From assembly GCA_037385045.1 (NCBI GenBank), contig JARRNJ010000001.1, forward strand, positions 7,270 to 71,269: a DNA stretch of 64,000 nt. The letters are read 5' to 3'. Within the stretch, counting starts at the first letter, position 1. Every line of letters starts with the position of its first letter. Shown in pieces: positions 1 through 8,070 of the stretch. A program made the position numbers and the translations under genes. Source of the DNA: JARRNJ01 sp037385045 (GTDB lineage Bacteria; Pseudomonadota; Gammaproteobacteria; JASBUN01). Under the pieces are notes generated by a model. That model had not been told where the DNA came from. It ran no database searches and worked only from the letters and a program-made list of their open reading frames with translations.

Positions 1-105
1 GGCCCTGTTCCGCGGCCGCCGTGCCTCTGATTCTGCCCGATTCAACGGGCCCCGTGCCACCCCCGACGGTAGGCGCCGCCGGGATAATTTGGGTACACTG
101 CGCCG

Positions 106-2682
106 ATGACCCAGGCGCCCGACCAGCTCTCCGCGCACACCCCCATGATGCAGCAATATCTGCGCCTCAAGGCCCAGCACCCGGACATCCTGCTGTTCTA
201 TCGCATGGGCGATTTCTACGAGCTGTTCTACGACGATGCCCGCAAGGCCGCCCGCCTGTTGGACATCACCCTCACCAGCCGCGGACAGTCGGCCGGCCAG
301 CCGATTCCAATGGCCGGCGTGCCCTACCATGCGGCGGAAGGATATCTGGCGCGACTGGTGCGGCTGGGCGAATCGGTTGCCGTCTGCGAACAGGTAGGCG
401 ACCCGGCGCTCAGCAAGGGGCCGGTGGAGCGAAAAGTGGTTCGCATTGTCACGCCCGGCACCGTCACCGACGAGGCACTGCTCGAGGAACGGCGCGACAG
501 TCTGCTGGCCGCCGTCGACCAATGGAACGGCCGCATCGGATTGGCGGTGCTGAACCTCTCCGGTGGCCGCTTCGCGGTCAGCGAGCTGGAAGGTCGGGAA
601 GCACTGGCCGGGGAGATCGCGCGCCTCGAACCGGCGGAAGTACTGGTCAACGAAGACTGTGAGGCGGCGCGGTGGCTGGAGGACGCGCGCGGCGTGCGCA
701 CCCGACCGCCGTGGCATTTCGAGCTGGACACCGCCCATCGGCTGCTGACGGCCCAGTTCGGCACCCAGGATCTGAGCGGCTTCGGCTGCGAGCACATGGC
801 GGCGGCGGTGCGCGCCGCCGGGAGCCTGTTGCAGTATGTTCAGGAAACCCAGCGCACCGCCCTGCCCCATATCCGCGGCCTGGCGGTGGAGCGGCGCGAA
901 GACGGCCTGATCCTCGACGCCGCCACCCGCCGCAACCTGGAGTTGGAGCACAGCATCGCCGGCCACCATCAATACACCCTGGCCGGGGTGCTGGATCGCA
1001 CCGCCACCGCCATGGGCAGCCGCCTGCTGCGGCGCTGGATTCACCGGCCGCTGCGCGACCAGCAGCGGCTGCGGCTGCGCTACCATGCGATCGGCACCTT
1101 GCTCGACGACCGCGCGTTTCCGGAGCTGGGCGAGTCGCTGCGCGGCATCGGCGACATCGAACGCATCCTGGCCCGGATCGCCCTCAAGTCGGCGCGCCCC
1201 CGCGACCTGACCACACTGCGTGCGGCCCTGCAGCAGCTGCCGGCGCTGGCCGACGCCATGGCCGGACTCGACACGCCCTTGATTCAGCAGCTCAGGACCC
1301 GTGCCGGCCAGCATCCGGACACGGTGGCGCTGCTCGAGCGGGCCCTCATCGAGGTTCCGCCGGTGCTGATCCGCGACGGCGGCGTCATCGCGCCGGGGTA
1401 CGACCCGGGACTGGACGAATTGCGCAGCCTCAGCGAGAACGCCGACCAGTTCCTGGTGGCCCTGGAAAACCGGGAACGCGAGCGCACCGGCATCGCCAAC
1501 CTCAAGGTCAGCTACAACCGGGTCCACGGCTATTACATCGAAGCGCCCCGCAGCCAGTCGGGTCAGGTGCCCGACGATTTCGTCCGCCGGCAGACGCTGA
1601 AGAACGTTGAACGCTACATCACCCCGGAGCTGAAATCCTTCGAAGACAAGGTCCTGAGCGCACGGGAACGGGCGCTGGCGAAGGAAAAGGCACTCTACGA
1701 GGCGCTCCTGGAGCAACTGATAGAGCAACTGCCCGATCTGCAGACATGCGCCGCGGCCGTGGCGGAACTGGACGTCCTGGTGAACCTGGCCGAACGGGCC
1801 GACGTGCTCGGCTACTCGGCGCCGGAATTGAGTGACCGGCCCGGCCTGCTGATCGAAGGCGGGCGCCACCCGGTGGTGGAGCAGGTGACGGAGCAGCCGT
1901 TCGTGCCCAATGACACGCGGCTCGACGGGAGTCGCCGCATGCTGATCATTACGGGGCCGAACATGGGGGGAAAATCAACCTATATGCGCCAAACTGCGCT
2001 GATCGTGTTGATGGCGCACGTGGGCAGTTACGTTCCCGCGACGCGCCTGCAGGTAGGCCCGGTGGACCGCGTGTTCACCCGTATCGGCGCCTCCGACGAC
2101 CTGGCGAGCGGCCGCTCCACCTTCATGGTGGAGATGACCGAAACCGCCAATATCCTCCACAATGCCACCGAACACAGCCTGGTGCTGATGGATGAGATCG
2201 GCCGCGGCACCAGCACCTATGACGGACTCTCCCTGGCGTGGGCGTGCGCCGCCTACCTGGCGCAGCGGCTGCGCGCCTATACCCTGTTTGCCACCCACTA
2301 TTTCGAGCTGACCCGGCTGGCCGAGCACCAGGACGGCATCGACAACGTACACCTGGACGCGGTCGAACACGGCGATACCATCGTCTTCCTCCATGCCGTC
2401 AAGGAAGGGCCCGCCGACCGCAGCTACGGACTGCACGTGGCCGCACTGGCGGGCGTGCCGCCCGAGGTCATCGACCGGGCCCGGCACCAGCTGGAGGAAC
2501 TGGAACGCGGCGCTTCTTTCACAACCACCGACTCCCCGCCACTCACCCCGCAGATGCCGCTGTTCCACGATCCGGCGTCCCACCCGGCCCTCGATCAACT
2601 CCGGGAGCTGAACCCGGACGACCTGTCGCCCCGGCAGGCCCTCGAAACCCTGTATCGCCTGCGCACGCAGCTCGACCGCTGA
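106..2682 (+). CDS. mutS: DNA mismatch repair protein MutS
   Basis: MutS recognises base mismatches and small loops and recruits MutL to start methyl- or nick-directed repair in the cytoplasm. The 858-residue protein has the whole family layout. The N-terminal mismatch-binding domain carries the Phe-x-Glu signature inside MGDFYELF near residue 37. The long lever/clamp helices fill the middle. The C-terminal ABC-type ATPase has Walker A GPNMGGKST near residue 620 and Walker B LVLMDEIGRGTSTYDG near residue 700. The length fits E. coli MutS (853). The ATG follows a GC-rich leader with no obvious Shine-Dalgarno sequence, but residues TPMMQQYLRLK just after it match the conserved start of the family. 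It stands alone, with about 350 bp of non-coding DNA downstream. Identification is secure. Confidence 0.98.
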   Translation: MTQAPDQLSAHTPMMQQYLRLKAQHPDILLFYRMGDFYELFYDDARKAARLLDITLTSRGQSAGQPIPMAGVPYHAAEGYLARLVRLGESVAVCEQVGDPALSKGPVERKVVRIVTPGTVTDEALLEERRDSLLAAVDQWNGRIGLAVLNLSGGRFAVSELEGREALAGEIARLEPAEVLVNEDCEAARWLEDARGVRTRPPWHFELDTAHRLLTAQFGTQDLSGFGCEHMAAAVRAAGSLLQYVQETQRTALPHIRGLAVERREDGLILDAATRRNLELEHSIAGHHQYTLAGVLDRTATAMGSRLLRRWIHRPLRDQQRLRLRYHAIGTLLDDRAFPELGESLRGIGDIERILARIALKSARPRDLTTLRAALQQLPALADAMAGLDTPLIQQLRTRAGQHPDTVALLERALIEVPPVLIRDGGVIAPGYDPGLDELRSLSENADQFLVALENRERERTGIANLKVSYNRVHGYYIEAPRSQSGQVPDDFVRRQTLKNVERYITPELKSFEDKVLSARERALAKEKALYEALLEQLIEQLPDLQTCAAAVAELDVLVNLAERADVLGYSAPELSDRPGLLIEGGRHPVVEQVTEQPFVPNDTRLDGSRRMLIITGPNMGGKSTYMRQTALIVLMAHVGSYVPATRLQVGPVDRVFTRIGASDDLASGRSTFMVEMTETANILHNATEHSLVLMDEIGRGTSTYDGLSLAWACAAYLAQRLRAYTLFATHYFELTRLAEHQDGIDNVHLDAVEHGDTIVFLHAVKEGPADRSYGLHVAALAGVPPEVIDRARHQLEELERGASFTTTDSPPLTPQMPLFHDPASHPALDQLRELNPDDLSPRQALETLYRLRTQLDR

Positions 2683-3032
2683 CCCACCGCCCGGTCCGCT
2701 CCTAAAGCCGACTCTCGACCCTGCCGATACGGCGATCAGGAATCGGCGCCGCCACCCGCAGGAGCCGGATCCGCCGTGGCGCGCGTTGTTTGACCTGGTC
2801 CGAACGCGCGGCCCCGCCGCATGAATCGGCCCCGGGATATACGCTTGAGTAAGTTGCTGATGATCGCGAGCAATCCGTCCACCGCCGAGGAAGCGCTCCG
2901 CGCCTACTCGCGCAGCGCCATGAACCCTGCCCGGGCATGCATCGGCAACACCGAGCGGCCCTGCGTTGATCTGCAATACGGCACGCTGCCACGGGCCCAC
3001 GATGCCATTGCATGCGGGCTGCCACACCAGTC
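2683..3032 (+). other. Non-coding gap between mutS and the cheR-like gene
   Basis: About 350 bp with no convincing gene. A 73-codon open frame at 2821-3042 has no recognisable motif and no ribosome binding site. TAAA at 2703-2706 and GCCGATAC at 2723-2730 together resemble a flagellar sigma-28 promoter. Measured between the 8-mers the spacer is 12 bp instead of 11, and the -35 is poor after the TAAAG, so it is only a weak candidate for driving the cheR-like gene. Confidence 0.35.
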
Positions 3033-3839
3033 ATGTCGCTGACCCGGATCCGACAGCTGCTGCAAAGCCATACCGGCCTGGACAGCGCCAGCACCAGCAC
3101 GGCCGTCATCCGCGCCGCGGTAGTCCAGCGCATGTCCGCGTGCCGGTTGCGATCCGAGCACGAATACGCCGAGTACCTGCAACAATCGCCCGGTGAGCTC
3201 AAGCAACTCATCGCGCTGGCGGTGGTCCCGGAGACGTGGTTCTTTCGCGACGCAACCCAATTTGCGGCCCTGAAGCAATGGGGGCAATCACGCCGCAGCA
3301 GCGGCACCCGATACCTGAACGTCCTCAGTGCGCCGTGCGCGACCGGCGAAGAGCCGTATTCCATTGCCATCACGCTGCTTGAGGCCGGCTTCACACCGGA
3401 CCAGTTCAGAATCGATTCGCTCGACGTAAGCCACCACGCGCTGGAGCGCGCCTTGCGGGGGCTCTATGACGAACGGTCGTTTCGCGAGCAACAGGACCCG
3501 GCAGTCATGAGCCGCTATTTCCAAGTACGGGGAAATCAACGCGCGGTGACGCCGCCAGTGCGCGCATCGGTGTATTTCCAGCAAGGCAACCTGCTCGACG
3601 GCAATCTGCGTTCGGCCGCGCAGCCGTACGACGTGATCTTCTGCCGCAACCTGCTGTGCCGATTGGAGACCTCCAGCAAACACCGCGCCTACGGCATTCT
3701 GCACCGGTATCTCCACGACACGGGTATTCTCTTCCTCGGGGATTCCGACTGCGCCGCGGCGCCGACGGAGCTGTTCGGCGCTGCCGAGCACCATCATTCG
3801 TCCGCAATGTTCAAACAGCCGATGGAAGCGCGGGAATAG
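3033..3839 (+). CDS. CheR-type SAM-dependent methyltransferase (chemoreceptor-methylase family)
   Basis: CheR enzymes methylate glutamates of chemoreceptors using S-adenosylmethionine. The 268-residue protein has the short N-terminal helical domain and then the catalytic domain. The receptor-proximal signature PETWFFRD lies near residue 70, the SAM-binding stretch APCATGEEPYS near residue 98, and DVIFCRNLL near residue 200 corresponds to the usual CRNVLIYF. There is no C-terminal TPR extension, so it differs from WspC-type proteins. No chemoreceptor, CheA or CheB gene is nearby, so its target is unknown. The start was set at the ATG at 3033, seven codons inside the longest open frame, because MSLTRIRQLL fits the family N-terminus. 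The family assignment is firm, the physiological role is inferred. Confidence 0.85.
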   Translation: MSLTRIRQLLQSHTGLDSASTSTAVIRAAVVQRMSACRLRSEHEYAEYLQQSPGELKQLIALAVVPETWFFRDATQFAALKQWGQSRRSSGTRYLNVLSAPCATGEEPYSIAITLLEAGFTPDQFRIDSLDVSHHALERALRGLYDERSFREQQDPAVMSRYFQVRGNQRAVTPPVRASVYFQQGNLLDGNLRSAAQPYDVIFCRNLLCRLETSSKHRAYGILHRYLHDTGILFLGDSDCAAAPTELFGAAEHHHSSAMFKQPMEARE

Positions 3840-3927
3840 CCTCCCTGCGCCACGGCGGGGCCCGACCTGAGTCCGTCACTGTGTAGCCGGACGCAAGCGC
3901 CTGTTGCCCGCCGCGCGCCTTGCGTGG

Positions 3928-3956
3928 TTGCAAATTGCGCCAATGGCAACAATACT
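3928..3956 (+). promoter_or_regulatory. Probable sigma-70 promoter of fdxA
   Basis: A -35 hexamer TTGCAA (3928-3933) and a -10 hexamer AATACT (3951-3956) are separated by 17 bp. They lie about 50 bp upstream of the ferredoxin start. The spacing is ideal. The -10 is a partial match to TATAAT. Confidence 0.5.
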
Positions 3957-4008
3957 AAACTCCAGTTGCCGGCCCGCAACACCACACGGAATTCGAAGAG
4001 AAATTCAG

Positions 4009-4332
4009 ATGACCTATGTTGTCACGGAAAACTGCATAAAATGCAAGTATACGGACTGCGTCGAAGTATGCCCGGTGGATTGCTTCCATGAGGGCCCGAA
4101 TTTTCTGGCCATCGATCCCGAAGAATGCATCGATTGCAGCCTGTGCGAACCCGAATGTCCCGCGGAGGCCATTTTCGCGGAAGACGATGTACCCAAAGGC
4201 CAGGAGCACTTCACCGCCCTCAACGCTGAATTGGCGGCGCAATGGCCCGTGATCACGGAGAAAAAGGATGCCCCTCCAGATGCCGAGGAATGGGACGGAA
4301 AACCCGACAAGCTCCAGTATCTGGAGCGCTGA
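4009..4332 (+). CDS. fdxA: 7Fe (3Fe-4S/4Fe-4S) ferredoxin FdxA
   Basis: A small cytoplasmic electron carrier of 107 residues, the standard size for FdxA of Azotobacter type (ferredoxin I). The first cluster region has cysteines in CIKCKYTDCVEVCPVDC, and the second is CIDCSLCEPECPAEA. The spacing of the first group (CxxCxxxxC...CP) is the form that binds a 3Fe-4S centre, while the second CxxCxxCxxxCP binds a 4Fe-4S centre. The C-terminal half is the acidic extension typical of the family. The start is the ATG at 4009, where MTYVVTENC matches the canonical N-terminus. The longer open frame upstream is spurious. It is monocistronic, with its own promoter-like sequence. In many gammaproteobacteria fdxA sits downstream of mutS, as here. 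Confidence 0.96.
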   Translation: MTYVVTENCIKCKYTDCVEVCPVDCFHEGPNFLAIDPEECIDCSLCEPECPAEAIFAEDDVPKGQEHFTALNAELAAQWPVITEKKDAPPDAEEWDGKPDKLQYLER

Positions 4333-4439
4333 CCTCAACTTGGGCCGCATCGGCATCGCGCTCGCGCCGCCTGGCGGGACGGGCAACGGAGTTCCGGCAG
4401 CGGCGACCATTATCGTGCTGACAGGCCCCAGACCACCGA

Positions 4440-7376
4440 GTGGAAACCGCCACTGACAGGCCCGTAGTCTTCGTTCCCTATCACGACGATCCGCTGGCAT
4501 GGGCCGCCGAGCGAATCGCCGCCCGTTGCGCCGACCGGCTGCCGGTATTGGAACACGTACGCGTGTTGCTGCCGGATCGCACCCACGCGCTGCGCCTGCG
4601 CGAGCTGTTGCTGCAGCAAGCCGCCCAGCGCGGACACAGTGCACTGCTCGGCCCCACCGTCGGCACGCTGCGAAGCTGGGCGGAGGGCCTGCCCCTCACA
4701 CCACGCGCGACGCTCAGCGGCGCCGAGCGCCAACTGACCCTGGTCGAAGCGCTGCAACGCCACGCGGGCCTGTTCGGGGAGCCCGATCCGTGGCGTTTGG
4801 CGGACACGCTCATGGAATTGTTCGACGAACTCACGGCGCACCAGTGCGAATTGCCCGGTGACCGGGACGCGCTGATGGCGGCGCTCAAACGGGGCTACGG
4901 CGCCGCCGGGCCGCCACCCGCCCACCTGAGCCGTGAAGCCCACATCCTGCATACGCTCTGGGCCGCCTGGCATCAGCAATTGGACGACGAGCAGGCGATC
5001 GACCCCAACACCGCCTACCTGAACGCCTTGGGGGAGTCGCCGGAACTGATCGCCCCGGGGGAGATGTTTTTCATTGTCGCGCCGTACAGCCTGATCCCGG
5101 CCGAAGCCCGATGGATCGGGCGCCTCATCGGCCGCGGACAGGCGGAATTGATCCTGCACGGAATACCGGAGAGCGATGGCTACGTACCGGGGGCACCGCT
5201 CGAACGGGTAACCCGCGCCATCGGCTGGCGCTCGGCGGAGGACCCAACGGCCGACGAGGGCCCCGCCTTCAGCCATTTCCTGGACGCGGCGTTCGCGCAC
5301 GGTGCCGGCCCGATTACGGAACGGGCGGCACGGTTTTCGAAGCGGGAACCCGCCAGCCCCGCCGAGGGACGGCTGTCGGTATTCATCGCCGATGACCGCG
5401 AAGCCGAAGCTCATGGCGTCGAGTTGCAGGTGCGGCGTTGGCTGCTCGAAGGCCGGCAGGCCATCGGCGTGGTCACCGAGGACCGGCGCCTGGCGCGGCG
5501 CATCCGTGCGCTGCTGGAACGTGCCGGCGTCAATTTATGGGATGCCGGCGGTTGGGCGTTGTCCACCACCAGCGCCGCCGCGGCGCTCGAACGCTGGCTG
5601 CAAAGCGTCGAAGAGGATTTTGCCCACCAGCCGTTGATGGATCTGCTGAAGTCGCCGTTCATGCTGCCGGCCGAACAGACCGATGAGTACCGCAAGGCGG
5701 TCTACCGCCTGGAACAGGACATCATTCTGCACGAAAACATCGGGCGCGGCCTTGACCGCTACCGCAAACACGTTGAGTTCCGGGCGCGGCGACTGCAATG
5801 GGGCCAGGAGGCAACCAGGAGGGTCAAGGCGCTGCTGGACCGCCTGTCGGCGGCTGCAAAACCCCTGCAGGCGGTGCACAGGGGGGAGGCCCAGCCTCCG
5901 CTGCGGCTGCTGGATGCGCTGCGCACGAGCCTGGAACAGCTCGGTCTGGCGTCCGCCCTGGAGGCGGATGCCGCCGGATCGCGTCTGCTTGAGCAGCTGG
6001 AGATCCTGCGTTCCGGCGCCCGACAGGGCCGGGTCCGGATGCATTGGATACAGTTCCGCGGCTGGCTTGCACGGGCGCTGGAAACTTCCCTGTTTCGCCC
6101 CCCGACCGGCAATCATGCGGTTGAGCTGCTGACCCTTGCGCAGAGCCATCTCGGGCGCTTCGACGCGCTGGCGCTCGCCGGGGCGGAACGAGCACACCTG
6201 CCGGGCGGCGGGCGCCCCTCGCCCTATTTCAATGAGTCCGTTCGCCGCGAATTGCAGCTGCCGGGGCGACACGAATCCCTGACCACCGGTCTGTACCACT
6301 TCCGTTGCGCGCTGGATTCCGCGCCGCGGGTGATGGTCAGCTACCGCCGCGAGCAGGACGGGGAAGAAATCGTGCCCTCACCCTGGTTGCTGGCTCTCGT
6401 CGCGTTCCACCAACTGGCTTACGGCGGCGATCTGCGGGACCCTGAACTGTCGTCCCTGGTGCGCGACGGACGGACCCGCATCACCACACCCGATCCGCAA
6501 CCGCCTGCCCGCCCGCAGGACATGCCACGCCCGTCGGTTCCTCGGGCGCGTATTCCCACCGCGTTGTCCGCCAATGCGCACCAGCGCCTGATCGACTGCC
6601 CGTACCAGTTCTTCGCCGCCGACTGCCTGGGGCTCAAACCCCTGGAGGAGATCCGCGAAGCACTGGAAAAATCCGACTACGGCCAACGCGTTCACCGTTG
6701 CCTGCAGGCCTTTCACAGCGACGTTGCCGGACTGCCCGGTCCGTTCGAGCAGGCGCTGACAGCGCAAAACCGCGAACCGGCGATCCAATGTATGGACGAC
6801 ATCGCCCGGGCGGAGTTCGCCCAGGATCTGGAAGACAATTTCATGCACCGCGGTTGGCTGAGACGCTGGCAGCAGCTGATTCCGGCCTATATCGACTGGC
6901 AGATGCAGCGTCAACAGGATTGGCAGGTATCCGAAGTGGAGAGTTCGCGAAGCCACGACCTGAGCGCCGGCACCGGTCTTAAAGGCCGCCTCGACCGGCT
7001 CGACCGGGGCCACAATGACGCCACGGCGATCGTTGATTACAAGACCGGACACGTACCCGAGGCCGCCGACGTCCTCGCGGGCGAAGCCGTCCAACTGCCC
7101 ACCTACGCGCTGCTGGTGGATTCGGCGCAACGGGTGGAGTACCTGAAACTGGATGCCGGCCGGGTCGAGTCGGCCGGGATGCTGGAACGCGACGATCTCC
7201 GGCAGCTCAAACAACAGGTCGCCGACCGCCTGCAGCACATGATGAGGGCAATTCAGGCCGGCGCTTCCCTGCCGGCCTGGGGCGATGAGCGTACCTGCGA
7301 ACGCTGCACCATGAGCGGCATCTGCCGACGGCAGGCATGGTTTCAGGAACAGGAAGCGGAAATCCGCGGGCGGTAA
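4440..7376 (+). CDS. AddB-like PD-(D/E)XK nuclease with Fe-S cluster motif
   Basis: A 978-residue protein resembling the B subunit of AddAB-type helicase-nucleases, which process double-strand DNA ends for RecA. The N-terminal half is a degenerate superfamily I helicase fold with no Walker A lysine motif visible, as in many proteobacterial AddB-like proteins. The C-terminal quarter is a RecB-type nuclease: LKGRLDRLDR followed by IVDYKTG near residue 865. Cysteines that would hold a 4Fe-4S staple are present, one in LIDCPYQFF (about residue 720) and three in the C-terminal CERC-x5-C group (about residues 953-962), matching the C-x(n)-C-x2-C-x5-C pattern of AddB. The start is a GTG at 4440. The partner AddA-like gene lies about 0.7 kb downstream rather than overlapping, which is unusual. 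A strong terminator follows the stop codon. Confidence 0.85.
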   Translation: METATDRPVVFVPYHDDPLAWAAERIAARCADRLPVLEHVRVLLPDRTHALRLRELLLQQAAQRGHSALLGPTVGTLRSWAEGLPLTPRATLSGAERQLTLVEALQRHAGLFGEPDPWRLADTLMELFDELTAHQCELPGDRDALMAALKRGYGAAGPPPAHLSREAHILHTLWAAWHQQLDDEQAIDPNTAYLNALGESPELIAPGEMFFIVAPYSLIPAEARWIGRLIGRGQAELILHGIPESDGYVPGAPLERVTRAIGWRSAEDPTADEGPAFSHFLDAAFAHGAGPITERAARFSKREPASPAEGRLSVFIADDREAEAHGVELQVRRWLLEGRQAIGVVTEDRRLARRIRALLERAGVNLWDAGGWALSTTSAAAALERWLQSVEEDFAHQPLMDLLKSPFMLPAEQTDEYRKAVYRLEQDIILHENIGRGLDRYRKHVEFRARRLQWGQEATRRVKALLDRLSAAAKPLQAVHRGEAQPPLRLLDALRTSLEQLGLASALEADAAGSRLLEQLEILRSGARQGRVRMHWIQFRGWLARALETSLFRPPTGNHAVELLTLAQSHLGRFDALALAGAERAHLPGGGRPSPYFNESVRRELQLPGRHESLTTGLYHFRCALDSAPRVMVSYRREQDGEEIVPSPWLLALVAFHQLAYGGDLRDPELSSLVRDGRTRITTPDPQPPARPQDMPRPSVPRARIPTALSANAHQRLIDCPYQFFAADCLGLKPLEEIREALEKSDYGQRVHRCLQAFHSDVAGLPGPFEQALTAQNREPAIQCMDDIARAEFAQDLEDNFMHRGWLRRWQQLIPAYIDWQMQRQQDWQVSEVESSRSHDLSAGTGLKGRLDRLDRGHNDATAIVDYKTGHVPEAADVLAGEAVQLPTYALLVDSAQRVEYLKLDAGRVESAGMLERDDLRQLKQQVADRLQHMMRAIQAGASLPAWGDERTCERCTMSGICRRQAWFQEQEAEIRGR

Positions 7377-7402
7377 CCCGCCAGCCCCTTGACACCCAAA
7401 AG

Positions 7403-7430
7403 AAAAGGCGGCCCGGAAGGCCGCCTTTTT
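7403..7430 (+). terminator. Rho-independent terminator of the AddB-like gene
   Basis: GGCGGCC (7407-7413) pairs with GGCCGCC (7419-7425) around a 5-nt loop. Flanking AAAA and TTTTT extend the stem and supply the U-tract. It starts 27 bp after the stop codon. It implies that the downstream AddA-like gene has its own promoter. Confidence 0.9.
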
Positions 7431-7750
7431 GTGTCCCTGCAGGGTCGATCCGGGCCCGCTGCAACATCCGTTTGCCTCGTCCGTCCTTTGTCCTCCCCTC
7501 GCTTCATCCATGCAAAGCGGATGGCCATAGTGTGGCCCAGGGTGGCACGGACGCAAACCCGGGCCTTGACCGCCCAATTGCCGCGAGGGTCCGGGCCGCC
7601 AGAAAAATGGTTGGTTTATCAGTAAAATATCGATCCGCTCGACGACGCGCGCCTGCGCTTGTAGGCGACGGCCTACAACAATTTCGGCTACGCCCTACAG
7701 CGAGGTTCCGCGCATCAAAGACATCGGGCCGAAGGTTGGGAACAAGATAA

Positions 7751-7785
7751 GGAGAATCAGGCGGCCGGACGCCGCCTGATTCTCC
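7751..7785. repeat. Perfect 15-bp inverted repeat (possible terminator or RNA hairpin)
   Basis: GGAGAATCAGGCGGC (7751-7765) is followed by a CGGAC loop and its exact reverse complement (7771-7785). There is no T-run on the plus side. On the minus side the next bases are TTATCTTGTT, a weak U-rich tract, so it would work better as a terminator of a minus-strand transcript. Confidence 0.7.
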
Positions 7786-7881
7786 CCTTGGGCAGGTCCA
7801 TTGCCCGTGGCAAATCCGTTTGCCCGATCCTCCGTGAATCCTTCCCTGGCGTTTGTCGCGAAGGGCAGTGACGCCAAGCGG

Positions 7882-7910
7882 CGCCACCGTTGTTACTTAT
7901 AACGGTGGCG
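7882..7910. repeat. Perfect 10-bp inverted repeat
   Basis: CGCCACCGTT (7882-7891) and AACGGTGGCG (7901-7910) are exact complements around a 9-nt AT-rich loop. There is no T-tract. It could be an operator or a structural RNA hairpin. Confidence 0.6.
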
Positions 7911-7966
7911 GGCACGAAAACCAAACGCGCAACAAGCGCTTGCCGGAGTACCCCCGGGGCCGGATA

Positions 7967-8008
7967 GGGTAGCGTAATAATATGTTTTTAAAATGGTTTT
8001 CGCTACCC
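7967..8008. repeat. Inverted repeat flanking an AT-rich core upstream of the AddA-like gene
   Basis: GGGTAGCG (7967-7974) and CGCTACCC (8001-8008) are exact complements around a 26-bp core of about 85% A+T. It lies about 60 bp before the first possible start codon of the AddA-like gene, where a promoter or operator would be expected. Confidence 0.6.
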
Positions 8009-8070
8009 GAGTGGAGTGGATTTAGCGATCGCCTACGCCGGCGACCGAATCGCACCGACACGAGATTCAG

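Larger units (their letters stand above)
7431..8070. other. Hairpin-rich 640-bp non-coding region between the AddB-like and AddA-like genes
   Basis: No gene is supported here in either strand. The region has several perfect inverted repeats: 7659-7678 (8-bp stem, 4-nt loop), 7751-7785 (15-bp stem), 7882-7910 (10-bp stem), 7933-7942 (10-bp palindrome CAAGCGCTTG) and 7967-8008 (8-bp arms around an AT-rich core). AT-rich islands near 7601-7630 and 7975-8000 contrast with the GC-rich surroundings and could hold promoters. The motif ATCCGTTTGCC occurs twice, near 7466 and near 7815. A small RNA, a decayed mobile element or a long regulated leader are all possible. Confidence 0.5.

Noticed and set aside
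21..662. A 213-codon open frame overlapping mutS from the left edge.
   Set aside because: Pro/Arg/Gly-rich low-complexity translation in another frame of mutS, with no homology.
8025..8032. GCGATCGC palindrome, like the cyanobacterial HIP1 motif.
   Set aside because: Single occurrence noticed, not meaningful in high-GC DNA.
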